Below, in pieces: positions 1-11,800 of a DNA stretch of 64,000 nucleotides (position 1 is the stretch's first letter; each line of letters begins with the position of its first letter). The DNA is from Mugil cephalus (lineage: Eukaryota > Chordata > Actinopteri > Mugiliformes > Mugilidae). A program made the translations under genes and the position numbers. The stretch is taken from NCBI RefSeq assembly GCF_022458985.1, contig NC_061788.1, positions 1,298,326 to 1,362,325 of the forward strand, given 5' to 3'. The notes under the pieces were generated by a model. It was given only the letters and a program-made list of their open reading frames with translations, searched no databases and was not told the DNA's origin.

Positions 1-1132
1 TATTTACCTGTTAATGTTGCACCAGCCATTTATTTTTAGTACCTTTTTTTTTTCTGCACATCCATATTTGCCAGCGCATTGTCTCGTGTGTCGTGGTCAG
101 ACACAGATAATTACCATAAAACCTTCAGACAGAAAGCAGCGACTGTAAAATTGTCTGATTCCATTATTGTTGGCTGTGTGAGTGCTTCCCATCAGAAACA
201 ATCCTCCTCCTCTGGAAACGCAGCTCAGGCCTTTATTCATTCCCTCCATACGAAGCGGCTTCAGAATGAAAGCGTAAAAACACGGGATCAGAGAACAGAG
301 GAAGATACACGGCAAAACTGAGACGTCATTAAACTTAAAGTCCAACTGAAATCACAAAAATCTGTTTAATTACAAACATCTGCAGCAAAGTGGCAGAATT
401 AAACTGTAGAAAATTATTGGATAAGAGCCTTAATAACAGTGTTTTATTGTTGCTGTTGTCACATTTGACCAGTAGAGGTCAGTAACCGGTTTCTGCAGCG
501 CCCCCTAGTGTTTGGAGGCCAGCATGAAACAGGTTGATTTGTAATGAATAAAAAATAAAAAATATATCTTTTTGAGGATTTGTAAAATTTGTTTTATTTA
601 TTTTATTTTACAATTTATTTTTCATAAAAATTCATCTTTTTGAGATTAATGCATCATATTATTTACACGTATAAATAAATGTGTGTATATATATATATTG
701 ATACACATATTATTTATTTTTCAGTTCCTTTCAAATAACGTCCCGTTTTGCAGAGTATAATATTTTTATGGCAAAGTTAAGACGTCCAATAAAAATCTTC
801 AGATAAAAATTTGTTGCAGAATAAAAAAAAATGCACGTCATTTCATTTCAGTTGGACTTTAAAACAGCAAGCGAGAATATTGGTTTATGTTTGAGCTAAT
901 ACTGTACAAAAGTCGAGTCGTATCGTACACATGAAAACACAACTGGAGGCTTCAGTCAAACCAACTTCTGTCGACTTTAAAGAGATAAGAAAAAACACAA
1001 GTCAAACACACTCAGTCTTTATATCTGGACCAATGAGGAGCGAGAAGAACAAGGACATGAAGTTCGTCATCACCATTAACTTTGATCCAGTTTCAGTGTC
1101 TGAGTCCTGAACTCGTTCTGAACCACAGGTTA
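1..1132. other. Gene-free AT-rich sequence
   Basis: I see no exon, RNA gene or clear repeat array here. Two antisense open frames of about 80 codons near 79-345 overlap each other and show no family signature. The segment is AT-rich, with short runs such as the TA-repeat near 690-700. A phrase near 497-512, GCAGCGCCCCCTAGTG, is typical of short dispersed fish repeats. Confidence 0.5.
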
Positions 1133-1136
1133 GAAA

Positions 1137-2440
1137 AATGTTCATGGTCATTTTGAATCTCTTTCTGGTGGTTGTGTGTGTCTTTGTGATGATTTAGATT
1201 CTTTCTGTGACTGTGACTGATTTTGAGTGATTGTAGTTGATCATAGTCTTTTTGTGGTTGTTTTTGATAAATTTTTGGTCATTTTGTGTCTTTTTTGGGG
1301 CGATTTTGAGTTTTTCTGATTGTTTTATTGTTGTTTTCTCCCTTTATGATCATTTTAAATATTTTTCTAGTGGTTTTGTATGACTTTATGATGTGTTTGA
1401 GTCTTTCTGCATTGATTCTAGGTGTCTTACAGTCTTTTTGTGGTTGTTTTTTGATATATTTATGGTCATTTTGTGTCTTTTTGCATGTTTTTGTGACAGT
1501 TTTGAGTCTTTGTAGCAGCTCATAATCTTTTTGTGATTGTTTTGGATTTTTACGTTGTTACTCTTCATCTCTTTGTTGTGGTGTTGTGTCTTTCTGTGAT
1601 TTTCATGCATCTCTATGTGGTTGTTTTTGGTCAATTTATGGTAGTTTTGTCTCTTTTTGGGGTCGATTTTGATTGTTTTGTAGTTTTTTTGTCCCTTTAT
1701 GATCACGTTGAATCTCCATCTTGTCTTGTGTTGATTATTAGTCTTTCTCTGTTGATGTTGAGTTACATTTCTAGTGGTTGTGCGTGTCTTTGTGATGACT
1801 TTGAGTTCTTTTTTGGTGGTTTTGAGTGATTGTAGTCGCTTAAAGTATTTGTGGTTGATTTGTCTTTTTAATATATGTTTTAATATAATATGTATTAATG
1901 TGTATCTATTTTAATATATGCTTATATATTGTTTTTTGTAGATACATTACATCTCTTTCTGGTTGTGTTGCATCTTTCTGTGATTGTTTTCCATTTCTAT
2001 GTGGTATTTTTTATTATCTTCGTTATTTTTTTTAGTGGTTTTGAGTCTTTAAATCTGCAGGTGGTTGGTTGGTTATGATGTGCGGTTGCTATTTTGTGCG
2101 TCTTCCTGGAGGTTTTGTGCGTCTTTGTTGTTTAATCTGCATGTGGTTGTTTCAGCTGATTCTGGTGGTTTTATGATGGATTTGAGTCATTTTGTTGCTG
2201 CTTTGAATCTTCTTGTGGCTTTTTCCATCTCAGATTTTTTTGGTTGTTTTTGGTTCTTTCGTAGAGATTTTTCATGTGTTTACGGTGGTTTTGAGTATCA
2301 CTGAGGGGATTTTCTGACGTTGGAGTGGTTTTGTGTCTTCTTTTATTATTATCTTTAATTTTTTTTATAATAGTTTTCAATCTTTGGTTGTTTTGATCCT
2401 TGTTGTAGTTTTTAATCTCTTCGTGCCCCCTAATGCTGGT
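1137..2440. repeat. Degenerate T-rich tandem repeat, TTTTGTGTCTTTTTGTGGTT type
   Basis: About 1.3 kb is built of diverged copies of a unit of roughly 25-35 bases made from phrases such as TTTTTGTGGTTG and TTTTGTGTCTTT. Several open frames of 60-135 codons on both strands (for example 1328-1525, 1533-1829, 2171-2578) are by-products of this low-complexity sequence and are not genes. The same wording returns at 5270-5420, 58610-58815 and 61130-61890, so this is one dispersed minisatellite family. Confidence 0.7.
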
Positions 2441-3538
2441 TTTGAGTCTGTTGGTGGATCCAGGTTCTGTTCCCATCGGCCTGGAAGGAAAAACTGTTGT
2501 ATGCAAATATAAAATCCTGACAAAAATGTCAATTATAAAACTTATGTACATCAGTGTGATAAATATCTGGAGGCTCACACCTGTTTGTCCGTCCGCTGAA
2601 TCCTCTGCCGTGATTTAAAGGTTCTTAAAAGGATTGGATTTAATTGAAAACACGTCTAGAGCCGAGACCTTAACACAAACTCGCTGCTTCATTCTTTGTT
2701 TAGAGCAGAAAAAAACAACATTAAAGGGAAGGAAAGATTAAAGGCAGAGACGGGGGACGTGGACGTCTCAGCTCGTCCATGTATCGCTTTCACACGCTGA
2801 GTTTCTTTCATGCAACCGTTGCTGATTTTGAATGTTCCTGCTCTAGTTTCTCCCTGTTAAAGCCCTCGGCTGTTACCGTAATGAGCCGTTCCCAGGGTGA
2901 GGTTTTCCACGGAGACCAGGGAATACACAGAGGAACAAAACCCCCAATATTATCCATCATAATGCTGACGCCTCAGATTCGTACGGAGGAAATAAATAAG
3001 TAAAGGAAAGAGGCTCAGAGACGAGGACGCTCACATTTCCCCTGATCTCGTGTTCCTTCAGTGTCCATTTTATCTCCAATAAAGGACACTTAGTGATATT
3101 TGTTTTCTTCCAGTCACGACCCTCGGGCGACTCCTCTACTCCCGTGCATTCAACACACAAACACACACCATCCACCCATCCGAGTCCTGTCTCTACTACA
3201 GATTACTGAACACAGACCTCGCATCCATCTGACTTCCGCCTCCAAGCGCAATCATTCTCCCTCAGAGTCAGCGGCTATACGATTACAGCGTATGCTTAAA
3301 ACGACATTAAAGATAATTGATTCGGCCACTTGACTGCGGCTTTCTGGAAACCTCCCTCTCTGCCTCGGCCGACGGCGTCCGTTCAGAAGCACCGGGAGGA
3401 AGACGGACGCAGTTTCCTCCCTTCAAATGTACAAGCGTTCATGTCAGTGGCGCAGGAAGCGAAGTCAAACACAGACAGTGCATTAAGACGGAAATCATCA
3501 GAGGCCTTATCGTCCAGGACGCGATCACAGCCTCCTCC
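2441..3538. other. 3' flank of the adrenoceptor gene, no gene recognised
   Basis: This stretch lies just downstream of the adra2d stop codon on the minus strand and may include its 3' untranslated region. No minus-strand AATAAA was evident close to the stop, so the transcript end is not placed. Small plus-strand frames (2433-2618, 2779-3003, 3100-3333) show no domain and no splice context. Confidence 0.4.
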
Positions 3539-4996
3539 CTAGAAGAACGTACCCTTCGTGTCTCTGGACAGTATCCTCTTGAAGGCCTTGCGGAAGTCCT
3601 TGTTGAAGATGGTGTATATGACCGGGTTGAGGCAGGAGTTGCAGTAGCCGATCCAAAAGAAGAACTTGAACAGGGGCTTGGGGATGTCGCAGGTCTCGGG
3701 GCACACGGCCTGGAGCGAGTAGGAGAAGAAGAACGGGAACCAGCAGACCACGAACACGCCCATCACCACCGCCAACACGACGGTGAACCTCTTCTCCCGG
3801 TTCACCAGAGCCTTGCGCCGGGACATGGGCGTCCCCTGAGTCTTGGGCTGCTCCTCCGGTGCCAGTTTGGTGCCGGACGGCGTTGCCATGGTGTTCTTGC
3901 ACCTGCCGGCCAGATTCACCGCCTCCATCTGGAGCCCTTCGCTTTGGGACGGACCCACCGTGGCCTCGTCGGAATTCTCCTCGTTCTGGTCGTCGCCCTC
4001 TGCTGGAACCCGTTCCTCGGCGGTTTCCAGGTCGGAGCCGAAGCTGGAGGTGGTGTCGGGAAGCGCTGCCACTCTGTTGTTGGGATGTTTCTGGGGAACG
4101 GCTGAGAGGTTTTGGTCGTCACAGTGCGGCGGCGAAGGGGGCTGTTTTTGAAGCGATGCTTTGGTGGTTTTTTTGTTGAGGACCTTTTCCCACCGGCTGG
4201 AAGTTGCACCTCCTTGTTGCTCAGGTTGGCAGGTCGCGGCAGGTTTGCCAGGAGTCGTCGCGCTCGTGTCTCCTTCTCCTGCCGCTTTGTGCTTCTGTCC
4301 GGGCGGGCAGCGGGTGTGCTTCTTGGCGATCTGATAAATCCTCACGTAGACGAGGATCATTATCACACAGGGGGCGAAGAAAGAGCCGATGGTGGAGTAG
4401 AGGATGTACCAGCGCTCGTCGTTCAGCTCGCACTCCTCTTCGCCTCCTGCGCTCTTGTCCAGAGTGAGAAGAGGAGGGAACGAGATGATGGCCGAGATCA
4501 ACCAGACTACGATAATGGCCGCCTTGATGCGCAGGGGCGTGCGCTTGGCCCCGTAGGACAAGGGCCGGGAGATGGACAGGTACCGGTCCAGCGCTATGGC
4601 GCACAGGTGCACGATGGAGGAGGTGCAGAAGAGGACGTCCAGCGCCAGGTAGATCTCACACCAGATGGAGCTGAACGCCCAGTAGCCCTGCAGCTCGTTG
4701 GCCAGCGAGAAGGGAATGACCAGCGTGGCGACCAAGATGTCGGCGGCGGCCAGCGACACCAAGAACAGGTTGTGGGCTCCTCTCAGGGACCGAGACGTCA
4801 GGACGGCGATGATGACCAGGATGTTCCCGACAATGGTGACGATCATCATGAAGGTGATGCCGATGGCCAAGGCGGCGGTGCCCTGAGGGGTGTACGAGGA
4901 CCGGACGGTGCTTCGGTTGCAGGGTCGAGCGCCGGAGATGAGGCTGATGTTCTTGTTGGGGAGTCCGCCGAGCTCCCTGAGGCAGGGGGCGTCCAT
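3539..4996 (-). CDS. adra2d: Alpha-2 adrenergic receptor, probable alpha-2D subtype
   Basis: A single uninterrupted exon encodes a 485-aa class A GPCR. Alpha-2 adrenoceptors are intronless, bind noradrenaline and adrenaline at the plasma membrane and couple to Gi/o. Visible landmarks are sequons N16-I-S and N27-R-S, N58 in TM1, D86 in TM2, the C113-C189 disulfide pair, the amine-binding D120, DRY at 137-139, S201 and S205 in TM5, CWFP at 418-421 and NPVIY at 457-461. The third cytoplasmic loop is long and hydrophilic (about residues 225-398), as usual for this family. The blocks [20 protein letters not shown] and NREKRF are diagnostic of alpha-2. The D subtype is inferred from DRYLSIS, from the TKGTFF tail and from linkage to genes of human 5q. 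Odd points: S477 stands where A/B/C subtypes have a palmitoylated cysteine, T202 replaces the usual C/S in TM5, and C455 replaces serine in NSSLNP. Family is near certain; subtype is likely. Confidence 0.93.
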   Translation of the reverse strand: MDAPCLRELGGLPNKNISLISGARPCNRSTVRSSYTPQGTAALAIGITFMMIVTIVGNILVIIAVLTSRSLRGAHNLFLVSLAAADILVATLVIPFSLANELQGYWAFSSIWCEIYLALDVLFCTSSIVHLCAIALDRYLSISRPLSYGAKRTPLRIKAAIIVVWLISAIISFPPLLTLDKSAGGEEECELNDERWYILYSTIGSFFAPCVIMILVYVRIYQIAKKHTRCPPGQKHKAAGEGDTSATTPGKPAATCQPEQQGGATSSRWEKVLNKKTTKASLQKQPPSPPHCDDQNLSAVPQKHPNNRVAALPDTTSSFGSDLETAEERVPAEGDDQNEENSDEATVGPSQSEGLQMEAVNLAGRCKNTMATPSGTKLAPEEQPKTQGTPMSRRKALVNREKRFTVVLAVVMGVFVVCWFPFFFSYSLQAVCPETCDIPKPLFKFFFWIGYCNSCLNPVIYTIFNKDFRKAFKRILSRDTKGTFF

Positions 4997-6230
4997 GGTC
5001 CACGGAGTTTTATTAAAGAACGAAGGAAAGTGCGACGGTGATTCTCTGGTCGATCATGGAGGAAGTGGAGGATGGTTTCAGTCAAATCGATGCCATGTTT
5101 ACCTCAAGAGTTCTGCAGGAAAAAGACAGTTTAAGACGCTGTTAGAGTATTTTATAAAAGTTTATTGATGGCTTTGCAAACAGAAAATATCTTAATTAGT
5201 TTGCGTCACTGCGTTAATCAGATAAAATTATAAAAACTCTGTGTGTTGTTCTTTGAGTGGTTTAGGAAGTCACCAGTGTAGTTTTCGGTCATTCCTTGTT
5301 TGCTGTTTTTTGTGTCTTTGCAGTTATTAATCTTATTTTTGTTCTTTTGCATCTTTTTTTTTAGCTCCTCATGATGATTTTGATTCTGTTTGTGGTTCTG
5401 ATTTCTGTAGTGGTTTCGCATTTGCTTCCAAGTTCAATTAAATGAAACCACTTGAATCTCTTCCAGATGAGAGAACATTAACAACTAAACGTGTCCAGAG
5501 CTTCAGCTACTTGTAACTGCTGACATGTTACGCTCCATCGGGGCTGATTTATGGTTCGTCCATGTCCTCAGCAGGTCAAGTCTCAACACAGTTCAATGTT
5601 GAGATGTTGCTAAACCACAAGTTTACTACAAGAAGCACGAACAAGAACTGGCGACGGCTCCGTATTCAAACTGGATCTCAGCTTTTTCTGCAGCAGAGAC
5701 GAAGCTAAAACACAAAAACACACAATTGGCAGCAGATCACACCACAACAACTTTAATGTGACACTCACCGACTTAAATGTGCATTATTGTGTCTATATTT
5801 ATTTATTTTTTTAAAAAAACACTAATTAAAATTTAACTGAGGTTTTTATTTGGATAAAGGTGCCTTGTAAAATAATTGCTCATTCCAGAAAAACATATTA
5901 TGTGACTGTGAAGCTCCTTCAGATCATTTTTTAAATTTGTAATTATGATTTTCTACAATTTACAATATGATTAATGTTCAGCGTCGCCCGGTGCAGATTA
6001 AAACCAGCGCATGCAGGAATTATAGAATGATTTTAAAAAGCAAAATGTTTCAGTTGATTTTCTTCAGTGGAATATTTGTGTTTTTCTTGCTCTGGACCAA
6101 ATGCACCGAGAATCCTTCCTCTGCGCATCTCTTCTTATTTCGGGGCTCAGTCATTTAATTTAATTCTCAGTTCTCTTCATTAAAACTGCAGCAAAAAGAG
6201 CAGCTCTCAGAAAAATCTTCTTAATTAAAT
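4997..6230. other. Upstream flank of adra2d
   Basis: No coding exon was found. The part next to the start codon should hold the 5' untranslated region of the receptor mRNA, but I cannot place the transcription start. Positions 5270-5420 hold a short stretch of the T-rich tandem repeat family seen at 1137-2440. The rest is AT-rich unique-looking sequence. Confidence 0.35.
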
Positions 6231-6339
6231 TAAATTTGTACTCACGTTCACATCAGCAGCGACGCTCCATTACAGCAACTTTTTTAGTTTTGAAGTGTAT
6301 TTTCGTCGAGGAGCAGGAGGCCAGTTTTAAGGGAAAGTG

Positions 6340-6665
6340 TCCGGGTCTGCGCCGCAGGATGAGCCGCGCACGGAGGCAGAAAGTCCGCGCTGGAAGCTCT
6401 GGAAGCTCTGGAGGTTTTAGATACAGACATGAGATCCTGAAACATCTGACGGACAGTTTAGAGCCACAGACACGCAGAGACACGGACAGAAAGGAAAAGC
6501 CTCCGCGTAGAGAGGAGATGAACGCGGTTTGGTGTCGGGCTCTGGAGACGCTCCGCTCGCTGACGGAGACGAGGACGAACTGACGAGATGCTACCGACGC
6601 GCTTTTTTACGCGCAGGACTCGGAGGAGTCTCCACATGACGCCGCTCCACTCCCACTCCCACTCA
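6340..6665. promoter_or_regulatory. CpG-rich patch, candidate distal promoter of adra2d
   Basis: This patch is rich in CG dinucleotides (dense between 6470 and 6630) inside a CpG-poor spacer. It lies about 1.4 kb upstream of the adra2d start codon and faces no other nearby gene. A 115-codon open frame on the plus strand (6236-6583) overlaps it but has basic, low-complexity composition and no domain. A promoter or first-exon role is inferred from composition and position only. Confidence 0.3.
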
Positions 6666-6929
6666 GGACACGAGGCTCCCACGTCTTCATTTGGGGCCTT
6701 GAGACGGTTTAAAGTGATCGATGCTGCTGAACCGTTTCTAGTTCCTAAATAAAAATGAATCTAAACGACTTTAGACGAAGAAGTAAAACGAGCCGATATC
6801 AGTCATCAGAGAGGAGCTGACGTCAGAGGACACTTGTCTCCAGTGTCTCCTGCTGTGTCCTCTTCATCTAAATGTCTCCAGGTTTGAGTTGATGCTGATT
6901 TTTCTTTCTTTTGTTCCTAGAAACTTTTG

Positions 6930-7400
6930 AACTTCACCTTGGAGACGTGTCCTTTTCTGTCCCTCGTCAGTTTCATACTGTTTCTCTGTAGTTTGTCTCA
7001 AATCTCGTCTCTGGTCTTGTGTCTTCTCTCGCCTTTTGTCCTCTCTGGTGTGTCTTGTCTTTTGTCTCTCATCTCCTTCAGCTTTATAGTGTTTCTTCGT
7101 AGTTTGTCTCAGTCTTGTCTTCTCTCGTCTTGTGTTTCTTATCTCATGTATCTTCTCTCTCTTGTCTTTTGTCTGTCTCTTGATCAGTTTTGTCCTTTTT
7201 CTTTGTAGTGTGTCTCAGGTATGTCTCTTGTCTTTTGTCCGCATTTTGTATTTGTCTCTCGTCTCCATCAGTTTTGTATTTGTCTCAGGTCTTGTGTCTC
7301 GTCTCATTTCTCGTGTCCTGTCTTTAGTTCCTTGTTTTGTCTCTCGTCTTGTCTTTGTAGTTGCAGCTAATGTTGACTTGTCTTTCTTCATAGTGTGAGA
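6930..7400. repeat. Degenerate TGTCTC/TCGTCTTGTC tandem repeat
   Basis: The segment is made of imperfect copies of phrases such as TTTGTCTCTCGTCTTGTC and TTTGTAGTTTGTCTCA. Open frames in it (6927-7208, 7132-7398 and the minus-strand 7215-7469) are repetitive leucine/serine-rich translations and are not genes. Related wording in both orientations occurs at 8095-8310. Confidence 0.6.
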
Positions 7401-8090
7401 AACGTGTCCAACCCTAACGTTGCTACATGAGACAGTGTCCCCAACCTTGGGACGTCCTGGGGTGTCCACTGGAAAGCCACTGAAGACAAGTCCAGGTCTA
7501 GTTAGCTGCTAGCTGTTAGCTGTTAGCTGTTAGCCGATCCATCTGAGTTATTATTGTCAGAGTTTTAAATGTTGTTGAGCTTCTGATCTTGTTGATTTGT
7601 GACAATAATCATGACACAAACAGAAACAATGATTTATTTTTTCATTCATTTATTGATGATGTTTCACTTTATTTGTATTGCAAATATACCGGAGTTAGCA
7701 TTGCATGCTAAGTTCCATCTGCAGTCCCAACAAACATATATATATATTTATTTATATGTTTCAACACAAAACACAAATATAAAACTATGTACAAACATCA
7801 TGAGCCTGATAAACGCTCACAGGTTTAATAAATGATGACGTGTCGCTGCAGGAAGTGAAATGTATCGGCATTGGTATCGGCCCCTGGTATCAGCTGGAGC
7901 TTTACAGTTAAACTCAGATCAGAGCAAACGAGTCCGACCTCGTTCTTTTTTTGCTTTAATTAATTCTCTAAATTAATGAAGAGGCCGTTCGTAGGTTTCA
8001 TTAGAATCACAGGATCTATTTTTAAAAGAAGAAAACAAAGAAAACAACGTCCTGGATCTTTAATGTCATGGAAATGTATTCACACAAGGA
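7400..8090. other. Spacer without recognised gene
   Basis: No exon recognised. A short TTAGCTG tandem run lies near 7505-7535. A phrase near 7865-7900 (TATCGGCATTGGTATCGG) resembles the low-complexity GATACC-type repeat also seen near 29,940. The rest is AT-rich. Confidence 0.35.
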
Positions 8091-8094
8091 CGGA

Positions 8095-8310
8095 CGGATG
8101 TGTCTCGTGTCTCATCTCGTGTGTCTTGTCCCTGGTCTCCAACATAAAAAGACAAAAGACGAGATACATGAGACACGAGACAAGAAATAAGACGAGACGA
8201 CACAAGAGACAGAACTGAAGAAGATGAGATAGAGACGACAACATGAAACACCAAAGACAGACAAGACAAAACAAAACGAGACACGAGACGATCAGCTGAC
8301 CTCACGTCCT
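8095..8310. repeat. Imperfect inverted repeat of GTCTCGTGTCTC type
   Basis: The left part (about 8100-8130) contains GTCTCGTGTCTCATCTCG. The right part carries the reverse complement, for example GAGACACGAGACAAG near 8170-8185 and again near 8278-8290. The strand composition switches from CT-rich to GA-rich at about 8140, so the segment could fold back on itself. The right arm is also the reverse complement of the repeat type at 6930-7400. Confidence 0.5.
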
Positions 8311-8810
8311 TGTGTCTATTCTACGTCAGAAACAGGAGCCTCTTGATTTTTGATACATACGTTTTTATAAGAATTGATTTTATGTAAAACAAACTTCCCT
8401 TTAGTTTTTAATCTAACTTTTATCTTCATCGTTCCATCGTCCTGATGAATCGGAGACATTTACTCGTCTCGTCTCGTCGGCAGAAAGTGGATTTTATTTC
8501 CATATAAATTCTCTTAATGTTTCTTCATGAAAACTTTAATCATTAGTAAAATCAGGATTCCTTCTGAAACTTTTCCTCCTCTTATGTTAAGCTCATTAAA
8601 ATCTTTCACATTGTTTTTTTATTATTATTACGCTGCATGTTTACATCCGTTAATTAAACTTTATTAACTTGTTCTCTGTGCGTTTTCATCTGCTAATGAA
8701 GAGAAGTTCCCCAGAGACGATGAATGAACCCGGTCGTTCCAGTTAATGAGGAACCAGGTTTATTTATGTAGAAGAAGAAGAAGACGACATCAGATCAGTT
8801 CTGGAGGTTT

Positions 8811-8816
8811 TATTGA
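8811..8816 (-). terminator. Polyadenylation signal AATAAA of the astacin gene
   Basis: Plus-strand TTTATT reads AATAAA on the minus strand, about 47 bases after the predicted astacin stop codon. The spacing suits a short 3' untranslated region. Confidence 0.5.
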
Positions 8817-8862
8817 TGAATGGATCTGATGATGGATGATGGGGGCGGAGCTACAACTGAGC

Positions 8863-11800
8863 TCAGTGTTTCTGGTCTGATATCAGCTCGTGGGCCATGA
8901 TGTGCATGTTTACATCCTTCTCCTTCTTCTTCTTCTCCTTCTCCTCCTCTGTAGAGTTAACGTTTTCATTCCCAGACGGATGTTTGAGGGAATCTACAAG
9001 ATTTAGAGCAGAAATGTTGTCATGGGTGTTCCTAATAAACTGGTCTCCTAGCTAACAGTAGCACTCATTAGCCTCCCAGCTAGTAATGACTCCTCCTAGC
9101 CTCCCAGTAGCTCCTCCTAGCCTCCTAGTAGCTCCTTCTAGCCTCCTAGTAGCTCCTTCTAGCCTCCTAGCCTCCCAGTAGCTCCTCCTAGCCTCCTAGC
9201 CTCCCAGTAGCTCCTCCTAGCCTCCCAGTAGCTCCTTCTAGCCTCCCAGCTAGTAATAACTCCTCCTAGCCTCCTAGCTAACGGTAGCTCCTCCTAGCCT
9301 CCTAGATAACAGTAGCTCCTCCTAGCCTCCCAGCTAACAGTAGCTCCTCCTAGCCTCCCAGTTAGTAATAACTCCTCCTAGCCTCCCAGTAGCTCCTCCT
9401 AGCCTCCTAGCAGCTCCTCCTAGCCTCCTAGCTAACGGTAGTTCCTCCTAGCCTCCTAGATAACAGTAGTTCCTCCTAGCCTCCTAGATAACGGTAGTTC
9501 CTCCTAGCCTCCTAGTTAACGGTAGCTCCTCCTAGCCTCCCAGCTAATGGCAGCTCCTCCTAGCCTCCCAGCTAACGGCAGCTCCTCCTAGCCTCCCAGC
9601 TAACGGCAGCTCCTCCTAGCCTCCCAGCTAACGGCAGCTCCTCCTAGCCTCCTAGTTAACGGCAGCTCCTCCTAGCCTCCCAGCTAGCAGTAGCTCCTCC
9701 TAGCCTCCCAGGTAGTAGTAGCACTTCCTAGCCTCACTGCCAACTTGTCAACTAACACTAGCGCTCATTAGCCTCCCAGCTAACAGTAGCGCTCATTAGC
9801 CTCCCAGCTAACAGTGGCCCTCCCTGATATTTGTTGCACTTCATCTTACATGTTGACCTCTTCCCTGATATTGTACAGTTGTGAACCGAGCGCCGTCGTG
9901 TCCCGTTACCGACTCATGAGCCTGAACGTACCACACTGGTAGAGACGTCGAACTCTCTCCACGTCCATCTCGGTCATTCTAACCCTCTGACCCATGTCCT
10001 TCTCCTCTTTGTTTGCCACGATGGTGGGTTGGCTGTTCGAGGAGAAAAACCAGCTGGTACAGGAATTAAAAAAAGGAAAGAAAAACAAAGACAGATGAAG
10101 AAAACAAACGTATTTTCTGTGTATTTTGTTTGGCGCACTTTACCTTCCGTAGTGCATGATGGAAGTGATGTCGTATGGAAGATCAAACGTTACGCCATCG
10201 AACTTCCCGAAGTTCATCTCCATCCCTGAAACAAATTATGTAGAAACACTAAATGTTTATCATACAGTATAATGTTTATATGCAAATGACTTGAACAGTT
10301 TCTTTAACAACAAACATTTATCATATAAAAGTAGCTCTAAGGACATGCTGTCCTTCTTCAGCATGTTTTTTAAAAGTCTGAAGTGCGACTAAAAGAAGCC
10401 GAATTAGCCGTTAGCAGCTAATGTTTATGATGAAACCATGTTTGTATGGATGATATTCACAGATCACACAGATACTGAAGAACATTTAAGAATGTGAGAA
10501 TTCTCCAGCAGGTTCTGGCAGAGTTTTCTCTTGGACTTTGGCGCAAACGTTACCTGGCATGATGTTTTGTGGAAAAACCGTGATGTACTCGTCGCGGTCC
10601 ATCCTCGTGTGTTCGTGGTGGAAACCCAGAGCGTGAAGAATCTCGTGGGCGATGTTACCCATGCTGCACTGGGGTGCGACCATCACGGGCTGCTCGCCAC
10701 CGATGATGCCAACGTACGACGCACAACTACAACGTTAAAGCAGTAATGACAAGTCCTCAAGGTTCCTGGTTCTGATTCGATCACACCTGCTGTTAACGAA
10801 TTAAAACTCGTCTCCACATTCGTCCTCGGACAGAACCAGAGATCTGGTCTCAGTCTGTGTGTGAATCAGCAGCAGCGCCACCATGTGGTCAGTAGAATAT
10901 TGTATCAGCTGCTGCCTCTGATGGATCTCTACCTACCACTGGACCAGAACCAGGGACACATGGATGGAAGGACGGAAGGAAGAAAGGAAGGAAGGGAAGT
11001 CAAATAAAGAGAAAGAAAGAAAGTTCTGCTTCTGTGGAGTAGCTGGTCTTTAATGGGACCCAAAGGACTGAGACCAGATCTCTGAGGACAGATGCTGATT
11101 TCAGGTTTTCTGTGAATAATATCCGTACGAACCCTTTGCTGGTGACGAACATCAGATAATCCTCCTCCGTTGTTCGCTGGTGGAAAGTCACACAGGTTTG
11201 TTTGGACACCAGCTCCATGGCAGAGAGGATTTCGTGTTTCTTACTGGCTGGTTAGAAAAATAAAATAAAATAAAAAAATAGAACACACACAGCTGGTGGT
11301 TAAATAAAAACACAGGAAGTAAACTGGAGATTTCCTTTTATTTCACCTAAATCCGGGCTGATGACGTACGGGATCTCCAGCGTCGGCCAAGTTTCACCAA
11401 CCACATTCCTGTTGGTCTGCAGAGAAAGGAAAACACGCCTGTATCCATGGTTACATCACGAGGTTCAACTCACAGTTCAACGTTTGAATGTTTTATTCAT
11501 CAAATTCTAAACTGTGCACATGATATTTCATTCACATTATAACTCCCCAGGGAAACCAGTCACAAAGGCATGCTACGTATCAATGCTAAGCTAACGCACT
11601 ACAAGATGGCTGCATCATACAGTATTTATTATCTGCAGTACCACCATTAGCCCACTAGACGGAGACAACAGTATGAAAACGAGGCACGGGGACCAGATTC
11701 TGTGAGGTTGAAGTCACCATGTGGTGCAGAGTTGATGGAGAATCGTGTGGATAGAATCAAAAGGACCAGAGAAGGTAAAACGGACAGAATCAGCGGGATC

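Noticed and set aside
1328-2578. Cluster of small hydrophobic open frames
   Set aside because: Leucine/valine/phenylalanine-rich translations of the T-rich tandem repeat.
3317-4105. 262-codon plus-strand frame at the 3' end of adra2d
   Set aside because: Mirror frame of the receptor coding sequence; the minus-strand protein is an unmistakable GPCR.
4112-5041. 309-codon open frame on the plus strand antisense to the adrenoceptor
   Set aside because: It is the GC-rich shadow of adra2d, has low-complexity G/D/R-rich composition and shows no domain.
6236-6583. 115-codon frame in the CpG-rich patch
   Set aside because: Arg/Ser-rich composition without a domain; more simply a CpG island artefact.
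9800-9905. Possible last astacin exon directly after exon 9
   Set aside because: The frame runs into the minisatellite without a good acceptor, whereas the exon at 8863-8993 has acceptor, phase, stop and polyadenylation signal.
9932-10032. Shorter version of astacin exon 9 starting at the nearer acceptor
   Set aside because: The longer exon (to 10,053) restores conserved residues after MHYG, so it was preferred for the model.
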